Of a stretch of 62,759 nucleotides of DNA, positions 35,581 through 42,051 are shown in pieces. The number at the start of each line of letters is the position of its first letter. Position 1 is the first letter of the stretch. A program made the position numbers and the translations under genes. Source of the DNA: Jiangella rhizosphaerae (lineage in GTDB: Bacteria > Actinomycetota > Actinomycetes > Jiangellales > Jiangellaceae); assembly GCF_003579925.1 (NCBI RefSeq), contig NZ_QUAL01000008.1:1-62759 (forward strand). Direction: 5' to 3'. The notes under the pieces are model-generated. The model was not told the DNA's origin. It saw only the letters and a program-made list of their open reading frames with translations, and made no database searches.

Positions 35581-36423
35581 ATGAAGATCATGACGATCTA
35601 CGCCCACCCGGCCGACACCATCACCAACTGCGGCGGCACGCTCGCGCTGCACGCACAGCGCGGCGACGACATCGTCGCGCTCATTCTCAGTCACGGCGGG
35701 CGCATCCACGCCAACAAGTACGCCGAGGAGTGGCGCAAGGACCACCCCGACGACGACATCGCGACCGCGGGGCTCGACGACATCGTCGCGAACAAGAAGA
35801 GCGAGCTCGAGCGTGCCGCGGACATCATCGGGATCGGCAAGGTCATCACGCTGGACCACGAGGACACCTACGCCACGGTCGACGAGGACGTCGTCGAGGA
35901 GATCGCCGAGCACATCGCCGTCGAGCAGCCGGAGATCGTGATCTGCGACCACCCGAAGAACCCCGCCTACTTCGACCCGCACTCCGTCGCCACCGGCATG
36001 GCGCTCGCCGCGTTGTCCCGCGCCGGCACCTACCTGCGCAACCTCGACGGCCGCGACGAGGTCCCGGTGCGGCAGGTGTTCCTCGGCGGGCTGCCGGTGT
36101 ACAACCTGGACGCGCTCAGCCTCGGCGGCGTGCGCAACGACTGCTACATCGACATCACCGACGTCGTCGGGACGAAGCTGGCCGCGATGGACCAGTTCGT
36201 CAGCCAGGGCTACCACGGCGTGTTCGCCCGCAAGCTGGTCGAGTCGTACAACGGCGAGTCCGGCCGGGCCGCCGGGGTCAACTTCGCCGAGGCCTTCGTG
36301 CGGCTGTACAACGAGACGCACTCCCACCTGCCGATCACCGAGGCCGCGCTCGCCGCCGACCCGCTGACCAGGCACATCGCCTACTCCTCGGTGAACCTGC
36401 GGGGCACCTACCCGGTACCGTGA
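35581..36423 (+). CDS. PIG-L (GlcNAc deacetylase-like) protein with altered metal motif
   Basis: A 280-residue protein of the PIG-L/LmbE fold. The family's AHPDDE signature reads AHPADT here. The zinc-ligand His9 and Asp12 are kept, but the catalytic-base Asp is Ala11 and the following Glu is Thr13. The distal ligand His134 is present in FDPHSVATG. CGGTLALHAQRGDDI matches the family's first helix. Without the base it may not be a normal deacetylase, or another residue may substitute. The ATG follows GGAG in the gap after the GH36 gene. The stop overlaps the next gene's GTG by 4 bases. Confidence 0.82.
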   Translation: MKIMTIYAHPADTITNCGGTLALHAQRGDDIVALILSHGGRIHANKYAEEWRKDHPDDDIATAGLDDIVANKKSELERAADIIGIGKVITLDHEDTYATVDEDVVEEIAEHIAVEQPEIVICDHPKNPAYFDPHSVATGMALAALSRAGTYLRNLDGRDEVPVRQVFLGGLPVYNLDALSLGGVRNDCYIDITDVVGTKLAAMDQFVSQGYHGVFARKLVESYNGESGRAAGVNFAEAFVRLYNETHSHLPITEAALAADPLTRHIAYSSVNLRGTYPVP

Positions 36424-37583
36424 CGCCCGTGACCCCTTCGATCGCCGGCCGGTCCGTCCACGAGCTGCCCACCCCGTTCGCCGTCCTCGACGACGCCGCG
36501 CTGGAGCACAACCTCGCCACGATGGCGGCGTGGTGCCGCGAGCACGGCGTCGAGCTGCAGCCGCACGGCAAGACGACGATGGCGCCGGCGCTGTTCCGCC
36601 GCCAACTGGCCGCCGGCGCCACCGGCATCACCGCCGCGACGCCGGCCCAGGTGCGGGTGATGCGCGAGCACGGCGTGCCGTCGGTGCAGCTGGCCAACGA
36701 GCTGGCGCAGCCGGGCGAGGCGGCGTGGGTGGCCGGCGAGGTGGCCGGCGGCGGCTTCGGGTTCCGCTGCTGGGTCGACTCCCCCGACGGCGTCGAGATC
36801 CTGCAGGCGGCCGCCGCGGCCGGCGGCGCCGTCGTCGACGTGCTGCTCGAGGTCGGGTCGCCGGGCGGGCGCAGCGGCACCCGCACGAAGGCCGATCGCG
36901 ACGCCGTCCGGTCCGCGATCGACCGGGCGCCGAACGTCCGGCTCACCGGTGTGGCGGGCTACGAGGGCTCGGTGGCCGGCGACCGCACGGCGCCGTCGCT
37001 GGCCGCCGTCCGTTCCTACCTCGAGACGCTGCGCGCGGCGGGCGAGGAGGTGGCCGGCGACGTGGACGGCGCGCTCGTGCTGTCGGCCGGCGGGAGCATG
37101 TTCTACGACGTCGTCGCCGACGTGCTGACCGGCGGCGGCGCCCGGGTCATCGTGCGCAGCGGCTGCTACGTCACCCACGACTCCGGTATGTTCCATCGCA
37201 ACTCCCCGCTCGACGGCCCCGATGCCCCGGCCCGGCTGCGCGCCGCGCTCACCGTCTGGGGCACCGTCGTGTCGGCGCCGGAGCTTGGGCGCGCCTTCCT
37301 CGACGTCGGCCGGCGCGACGCCTCGTTCGACCAGGGGCTGCCGATCCCCCTCGCCGTGCTCCCCCGCGGGTCGGCGGAGGTCGTGCCCCTCGACGGCGCC
37401 GAGGTCACCGCGCTGAACGACCAGCACGCGTTCGTGGCCCTGCCGGACGGCACCGCACTGGCCGTGGGCGACCGCGTCCAGCTCGGCATCTCGCACCCCT
37501 GCACCACGTTCGACAAGTGGCGGCGGATCCCGCTGGCCGGCCCGGACGGCGTCGTCACCGACGTCGTCGAGACCTGGTTCTGA
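36420..37583 (+). CDS. D-threonine aldolase / D-serine dehydratase-like PLP enzyme
   Basis: A 387-residue protein with an N-terminal alanine-racemase-type barrel. The PLP Lys lies in LQPHGKTTMAP (about residue 51). A C-terminal DSD1-like beta domain ends in QHAFVALPDG and LGISHPCTTFDKW, where His and Cys form the family's metal site. The family includes D-threonine aldolases, D-serine dehydratases and 3-hydroxy-D-aspartate aldolases. The start is the GTG overlapping the PIG-L stop; a GTG three codons later is possible. Its presence beside glycosidases suggests breakdown of a glycan carrying a D-hydroxy-amino acid, or simply a shared regulon; neither is proven. Confidence 0.85.
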   Translation: MTPVTPSIAGRSVHELPTPFAVLDDAALEHNLATMAAWCREHGVELQPHGKTTMAPALFRRQLAAGATGITAATPAQVRVMREHGVPSVQLANELAQPGEAAWVAGEVAGGGFGFRCWVDSPDGVEILQAAAAAGGAVVDVLLEVGSPGGRSGTRTKADRDAVRSAIDRAPNVRLTGVAGYEGSVAGDRTAPSLAAVRSYLETLRAAGEEVAGDVDGALVLSAGGSMFYDVVADVLTGGGARVIVRSGCYVTHDSGMFHRNSPLDGPDAPARLRAALTVWGTVVSAPELGRAFLDVGRRDASFDQGLPIPLAVLPRGSAEVVPLDGAEVTALNDQHAFVALPDGTALAVGDRVQLGISHPCTTFDKWRRIPLAGPDGVVTDVVETWF

Positions 37584-37601
37584 GCCCCGGAGGGCAGCCG
37601 C

Positions 37602-39170
37602 ATGAGTGACTGGGTCGACCAGTCGCGCGTGATCCGGTTCGAGGGCCCGTCGGCGTTCTCGCCGCGGTTCGTGGGACCACCGGTGCTGCGATGGGCTCCG
37701 GTGCCGGCGGCCACGCGGTTCGAGGTCGCCGTCGCCGGCCGCGAGCGGGTCGTCTGGACCGGCTCGGTCGCATCCGAGGCCGCCGACCTCGCCGAGGCGT
37801 GGCCGCTGCTGCCCCTCGGCCCCGTCGACGTGCTGGTCCGCGGCTTCGACGGCGACCGCGAGGTGGCCGTCCGCAAGCACCGCCGGTTCTGGAAGGTCCC
37901 CGGGTTCGACGGCGTCCGGCCCGGCCCCGCGGACTGGATCGGCGCCGTCCATCGCGCCGTCGGCCACCTGCTCCAGCCGGCCCGCGACGAGGTCCTCGAC
38001 TACGAGGGCGGCTATCCGCGCAGCGCGTGGAGCTCGTTCGAGGACAGCGTGACGGGGCTGCGCGGCCGGCTGGCGTTCCCGGCGCAGCACCACGCCAGCT
38101 ACATCCACGCCTACCTCACCTACGCCGACCGTTTCCCGGACCACCCGCAGGCCGCCGAGGCCGAACGGCAGGCGCTGGCGTACGGACGCTGGCTGCTGGA
38201 GCACCACCTTCCCGATGACTGGCGCCTGGGCGGGCTGTCGCCGTCGACGGTTCTCGAGGGCCGGTTCGGCGGCTGGGTCGAGGGCGACCACGTCACCGTC
38301 TTCCGGGCCGCGCGCGTCGGCGAGGTCATGCTGCGGCTGTTCTCGCGCACCGGCGATGCGCGCTACCTCGAGCGGGCGGCCCGCATCGGCGACATCATGG
38401 TCGACCTACAGAACCCGGACGGCTCCTGGCCCTTCCGCGTCGACCCGCGCACGGGCGAGCCCAGCATCGGCTACACCTCCGCCGTCGTGACGCCGGTGTG
38501 GCTGCTCACGCTGCTCGGCGAGGTGCCCGAGGCCCCCGGGACGTCGTCGCAGCGTGCCGCGCGGGCGGCGGCCGCGGCGAAGGGCGAGGCGTGGCTGCTG
38601 GCCGGCCCGGTGGCCGACGGCCGTTGGGAGGGGATGTACGAGGACATCCCCGAGACGCCGCCGTGGAGCAACCTGCAGCACTGGGACACCAACGAGACCA
38701 TCCGCTACCTGCTCTCCGGCCGCTGCGACGTGCCGTCGCGGGTGGAGCTGGCGGCGAGGCTCAACGCCTACATCGAGGACCAGTTCGTCGTCTGGGCGCC
38801 GGAGGAGTCGCCCGTGCCGGTGCGCTGCCCCACCCCGACGGTGCTGGAGCAGTACCGCTGCTACTGGCCCATGGAGGTGCACACCGGGCACTGGCTGGCC
38901 TCGTTGCTCGCCCTGCACCGCGCCACCGGCGAGGAGCACTACCTGGCCAAGGCGATCGCGGCGGCCAACGCCATCGTCGCCGCCCAGGATCCGCGCGGCT
39001 CGCTGTCGACCTGGGGTCTGGACACCCGGTTCGGCACGCCGCTGGTGACGATGGACTGGCCCGGCTGCAACGCGGTCGCGGTCAGCGCCCTGCTGCACTG
39101 GTCGGCCTATCACGAGGCCCTCGTGAACCACGCCGTGGAGCCCGCCGCCCAGAGCTTCGACAGCCTCTGA
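37602..39170 (+). CDS. Alpha/alpha-barrel (six-hairpin glycosidase-like) protein, function unknown
   Basis: A 522-residue cytoplasmic protein. A short beta N terminus (about 1-95) precedes a helical (alpha/alpha)6-type barrel. Repeating helix pairs are marked by RYLERAARIGDIMVDLQNPDGSWPF, NLQHWDTNETIRYLL, YWPMEVHTGHWLASLLALHRATGEEHYL and a closing helix. This is the pattern of glycoside hydrolase/lyase families such as GH88/GH105 and polysaccharide lyases, but I cannot assign a family. The ATG follows GGAGGG at the right distance. It ends the GH36 operon and is 39 bases upstream of the vapBC-like pair. Confidence 0.75.
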   Translation: MSDWVDQSRVIRFEGPSAFSPRFVGPPVLRWAPVPAATRFEVAVAGRERVVWTGSVASEAADLAEAWPLLPLGPVDVLVRGFDGDREVAVRKHRRFWKVPGFDGVRPGPADWIGAVHRAVGHLLQPARDEVLDYEGGYPRSAWSSFEDSVTGLRGRLAFPAQHHASYIHAYLTYADRFPDHPQAAEAERQALAYGRWLLEHHLPDDWRLGGLSPSTVLEGRFGGWVEGDHVTVFRAARVGEVMLRLFSRTGDARYLERAARIGDIMVDLQNPDGSWPFRVDPRTGEPSIGYTSAVVTPVWLLTLLGEVPEAPGTSSQRAARAAAAAKGEAWLLAGPVADGRWEGMYEDIPETPPWSNLQHWDTNETIRYLLSGRCDVPSRVELAARLNAYIEDQFVVWAPEESPVPVRCPTPTVLEQYRCYWPMEVHTGHWLASLLALHRATGEEHYLAKAIAAANAIVAAQDPRGSLSTWGLDTRFGTPLVTMDWPGCNAVAVSALLHWSAYHEALVNHAVEPAAQSFDSL

Positions 39171-39172
39171 CC

Positions 39173-39203
39173 GGTACCGTCTCGGTACCGAGCGCGGTAC
39201 CAT
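39173..39203 (+). promoter_or_regulatory. Three phased GGTACC repeats over the antitoxin promoter
   Basis: GGTACC occurs at 39173-39178, 39184-39189 and 39196-39201, about one helical turn apart (11 and 12 bases), each within (C)GGTACC(G/A). The last copy overlaps a -10-like TACCAT (39198-39203), which stands 6 bases before the GTG at 39210 and suggests a leaderless start. Ribbon-helix-helix antitoxins bind such short phased palindromes, so this is the likely autoregulatory operator. Confidence 0.6.
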
Positions 39204-39209
39204 TGCTGC

Positions 39210-39500
39210 GTGGCGATGAACCTGCGGCTCCGCCCGGACGCGGAACAGGCGCTGCGGGCCGAGGCCGAGCGCAGCGGCCGGTCGCAGCAGGAGGTGCTGC
39301 GCGCCGCGGTCGACACCTATCTCGGCATCGTCCCGGTCGACCGTGCCGACGCGCCCGAGGGCGCCGGCGAGCTGGATCGGCTGGTCGCCGCGCGCATGGT
39401 CCGCCCGCCGCGCTCGCCGTACCGGCGGCCCGCCCGGCGGCTCACGCTGCCGCCCGACATGACGACGGCCGATCTGCTCGACCGCGACGACCGGCTCTGA
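39210..39500 (+). CDS. Ribbon-helix-helix antitoxin (VapB-like)
   Basis: A 96-residue protein with an N-terminal ribbon-helix-helix: a strand near residues 3-8 (MNLRLRPD) and helices AEQALRAEAERSG and SQQEVLRAAVDTYL. A polar, Arg/Pro-rich C-terminal half is suited to wrapping the toxin. The GTG start may be leaderless; the ATG two codons later is an alternative. The stop is one base from the toxin start, so the two are coupled. It is the antitoxin of the PIN toxin at 39502. Confidence 0.85.
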   Translation: MAMNLRLRPDAEQALRAEAERSGRSQQEVLRAAVDTYLGIVPVDRADAPEGAGELDRLVAARMVRPPRSPYRRPARRLTLPPDMTTADLLDRDDRL

Positions 39501-39501
39501 C

Positions 39502-39915
39502 GTGCGGGTCTACGTCGACAGCAGCGCGCTGCTCAAGCGCGCGGTCCGCGAGGCCGAGTCCGACGCGCTGGAGCAGGCACTCGAGGACCACGTGGAGAAC
39601 GGCGACGCCATCGTCACGTCGACGCTGGCCGGCCTCGAGATCGGCCGGGCGCTGCTGCGCGTCGCCGAGGGTCCGGCCGTGCAGAACGGGGTCGACGACG
39701 CGCTCGCCGGCATCGCCGAGCGGCACATCACCGAGGACGTGGTCGGGCTTGCCCGCCGGCTCCGCCCGCCCGTGCTGCGCTCGCTCGACGCGATCCACCT
39801 GGCGACCGCGCTGGTGCTCGACGCCGATCTCATGATCACCTACGACCACCGGCTCGCCGACGCATGCCGGCACCACACCCTGCGCGTCGCCGCCCCGGGC
39901 CGTCCTACGTCCTGA
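39502..39915 (+). CDS. vapC: PIN-domain toxin (VapC-like)
   Basis: A 137-residue PIN-domain ribonuclease with all four expected acidic positions: YVDSSALLKR, LAGLEIGRAL, SLDAIHLATAL and MITYDHRLADA. Such toxins cleave tRNA or rRNA when freed from the antitoxin. It begins with GTG one base after the antitoxin stop. A perfect 11-base-pair hairpin 16 bases after its stop separates it from the convergent membrane-protein gene. Confidence 0.88.
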   Translation: MRVYVDSSALLKRAVREAESDALEQALEDHVENGDAIVTSTLAGLEIGRALLRVAEGPAVQNGVDDALAGIAERHITEDVVGLARRLRPPVLRSLDAIHLATALVLDADLMITYDHRLADACRHHTLRVAAPGRPTS

Positions 39916-39930
39916 GCAGGGCGGGGAAGA

Positions 39931-39959
39931 CGTGGTCGCGCAGCAGCGGCGCGACCACG
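39931..39959. terminator. Bidirectional hairpin between convergent genes
   Basis: CGTGGTCGCGC at 39931-39941 and GCGCGACCACG at 39949-39959 form a perfect 11-base-pair stem with a 7-base loop. It lies between the vapC stop (39915) and the convergent membrane-protein stop (39963). No U-tract, as is common for GC-rich actinobacterial terminators. Confidence 0.6.
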
Positions 39960-39962
39960 CGC

Positions 39963-40352
39963 TCAGCCACGCGACACCACCCAGAACGCCACCGACCCGC
40001 CCACCGCGACCACGACGTTCAGCGCCGTCAGCCAGAGCCGGGCCCGCCGGCGGCGACCGTACCGGCCGATGCGGACGCCGAGTCCGGCGACCGCCCACGC
40101 CACCGCGAGCAGCACGAGCGCGACCACGGCGATCATCGGGTACTGCGGGCCGTCGCAGGCGACGGAGTCGGCGGTGCAGGCGCGGAACGGACCGCCGCGC
40201 CCACTCGCGTCGTACCGGCCGGCCGCCAGCACGGCGACGGCGACCAGGAAGGCGTGGACGGGCACGAGCAGCAGGGTGACGGCCGCCGCGACGACGGCGC
40301 TGCGGACGGGCCGGCCGGCGTTCGTCCGCTCCTCGGTGAGTACGGACGCCAT
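39963..40352 (-). CDS. Small membrane protein, unknown function
   Basis: A 129-residue protein with three predicted transmembrane segments: about 18-43 (VVAAAVTLLLVPVHAFLVAVAVLAAG), 72-94 (MIAVVALVLLAVAWAVAGLGV) and 105-126. Two cysteines lie in the extracellular loop (FRACTADSVACDGPQY) and could form a disulfide. No family recognised. The ATG shares one base with the stop of the EamA gene (TGATG), so it is the last gene of the mug-EamA operon. Confidence 0.78.
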   Translation of the reverse strand: MASVLTEERTNAGRPVRSAVVAAAVTLLLVPVHAFLVAVAVLAAGRYDASGRGGPFRACTADSVACDGPQYPMIAVVALVLLAVAWAVAGLGVRIGRYGRRRRARLWLTALNVVVAVGGSVAFWVVSRG

Positions 40353-41377
40353 CAGTGCGGTGCCGCCGCGGCCTCGGGCGACAGCGGGACGGCGGCAGGC
40401 GCCGGCGCCGCCTCCGGCTCGGGCTCCGGTTCCGGCGGCGTCCCCGTCCCGCCGACCTCGGCCAGCGCGATGCCGGCCAGCACCACCAGTCCGCCGGCCA
40501 CCTGGGCGGCGGTGAGGCTCTGCCCCAGCCACACCCACGCCACGACGGCGGACCCGACCGGCTCGGACATGCCGATGACGCCGCAGGCCGTCGGCGAGAT
40601 GTGCCGCAGCGCCGCGAGGTTCAGCCCGTACGCCACGATGGTCCCGAACACGATGATCCACAGCACCGTCGACCACGCGGGCACCGACACCGCGTCGAGC
40701 GCGCCCAGCAGCGACGTCTCGCGGCCCAGCGGCGCGAGGTCGACCGTCCACCACGGCTGCGCGACGGCCCAGAACAGCGCCGCGAACGCGAACATCCAGA
40801 ACGTCAGCGACAGCGAGTCGCGGTGCCCCGACATCCGCGAGCCGACCAGGTAGTAGCTGGCCAGGCAGGCGGCCGCGCCGAAGCCGGCCAGCACGCCGAC
40901 GGCGTCGAGCCCGATGTCCGTCCACACCTGCGCGACGAGCGCCAGCCCGAGCAGCGCGACGCCGATGCCCAGCCAGGTCTGGCGACGGATGCGCTGCCGC
41001 AGCACCGCCCAGCTGAACAGCGCCACCATGGCCGGCGCGGTGAACTCCAGCAGCAGCGCGATGCCGACCGGCAGCCGGTCGATGGCCATGAAGTACAGCC
41101 ACTGCACCAGCGCGCCGCCGGCGACGCCGAGCACAACCAGGAACGGCAGCTCGCGCAGCCCGATGCGCAACCGGCCGGGCGCGACCGCGACCACGGCGAC
41201 CAGCAGGACCAGCGCGGCTCCGGTCGAGCGCAGCGCCGCGAGCACCGACGGCTCCACCCCCGCCTCGAGCGCGACCTTCGACATCGACGCGTTGACGGAG
41301 AAGAACACCGCGGCGAGGACGACGTAGGCGACACCGCGCGCCGGGCTCTGACGACTCACCCAGGCGACAGTAGTCAA
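40352..41377 (-). CDS. EamA/DMT-family transporter
   Basis: A 341-residue transporter with ten predicted membrane helices in two EamA repeats: the first from VAYVVLAAVFFSVNASMSKVA, the second from VLAGFGAAACLASYYLVGSR. The family's Pro-Glu-like motif is seen in GLNLAALRHISPTACGVIGMSEPVGSAVVAWVWLG. The cytoplasmic tail is rich in Pro, Glu and Ala (about 30 residues). Related proteins export amino acids or metabolites. It overlaps the mug gene by 4 bases and the small membrane protein by one. Confidence 0.92.
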   Translation of the reverse strand: MTTVAWVSRQSPARGVAYVVLAAVFFSVNASMSKVALEAGVEPSVLAALRSTGAALVLLVAVVAVAPGRLRIGLRELPFLVVLGVAGGALVQWLYFMAIDRLPVGIALLLEFTAPAMVALFSWAVLRQRIRRQTWLGIGVALLGLALVAQVWTDIGLDAVGVLAGFGAAACLASYYLVGSRMSGHRDSLSLTFWMFAFAALFWAVAQPWWTVDLAPLGRETSLLGALDAVSVPAWSTVLWIIVFGTIVAYGLNLAALRHISPTACGVIGMSEPVGSAVVAWVWLGQSLTAAQVAGGLVVLAGIALAEVGGTGTPPEPEPEPEAAPAPAAVPLSPEAAAAPH

Positions 41378-41985
41378 CCGCCCGTTTGCTCCTCAAGCAC
41401 TTTCTCACCTGGTGGTATGCCGAGGACGACACCGGCCGCGACCGCAGCCTCCCGATAAGCCGCGGCCAGGCTGTCCGGCGTCTCGTGCGCGTTGAGCCCG
41501 CTCGGGTTCGGCAGCACCCACAGCTGCGCGCCGGCGAGGTCCTCGGGCTGGCGTCCGGCCAGCGCCCGGGGCCGCCGGAACGCGGTGCGGTACGCGGTGA
41601 TGCCGAGCACCGCCACGACCTTCGGCGCCAGGCGCGCCGCCTTCTCCGTCAGGACGGCGGCGCCGGCCACCAGCTCCGCCGCGGTCAGCTCGTCCGCCCG
41701 CGCCGTTCCCCGGGCGACCAGGTTCGTGATGCCCAGACCGCGGCCGGTCAGGTACGCGTCGTCCTCCGCGGACGTCCCACCGGCGACGTCGATCGGCCGG
41801 TCGATGATGCCGGCCCGCAGCAGCGCCGGGTAGAACCGGTTACCCGGCCGGCCGAAGTGCGTCTGCACCGCCACCGTCAGCAGGCCCGGGTTGATGCCGA
41901 CGAACAGCAGCCGCAGGCCGGGCCCGAGCAGGTCCGGCAGCGTGCCGTCGCGGAACGCCTCCAGCTCCGCTCGCGTGAACCCCAC
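41374..41985 (-). CDS. mug: G/U mismatch-specific DNA glycosylase
   Basis: A 203-residue uracil-DNA-glycosylase-superfamily enzyme of the Mug/TDG branch. It has LLFVGINPGLLT (motif A with the catalytic Asn) and LPNPSGLNAHE (motif B, DNA intercalation), plus GRPGNRFYPALLRAGI. It removes uracil or ethenocytosine from mismatches as the first step of base excision repair. It is the first gene of a minus-strand operon with the EamA transporter and a small membrane protein. The pairing of a repair enzyme with a transporter is probably positional. Confidence 0.93.
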   Translation of the reverse strand: MGFTRAELEAFRDGTLPDLLGPGLRLLFVGINPGLLTVAVQTHFGRPGNRFYPALLRAGIIDRPIDVAGGTSAEDDAYLTGRGLGITNLVARGTARADELTAAELVAGAAVLTEKAARLAPKVVAVLGITAYRTAFRRPRALAGRQPEDLAGAQLWVLPNPSGLNAHETPDSLAAAYREAAVAAGVVLGIPPGEKVLEEQTGG

Positions 41986-42004
41986 GCCGGGCAGCCTAAG
42001 CGCT

Positions 42005-42036
42005 CGCCGGCCCGGGCACGAATGCCCGGGCCGGCG
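42005..42036 (-). terminator. UUCG-tetraloop terminator after the M64 peptidase gene
   Basis: A perfect 14-base-pair stem, CGCCGGCCCGGGCA at 42005-42018 and its complement at 42023-42036. The loop reads TTCG on the minus strand, the exceptionally stable UUCG tetraloop. It lies 15 bases past the peptidase stop at 42052. No U-tract. Confidence 0.75.
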
Positions 42037-42051
42037 GTCAGGAGCCTCTGG

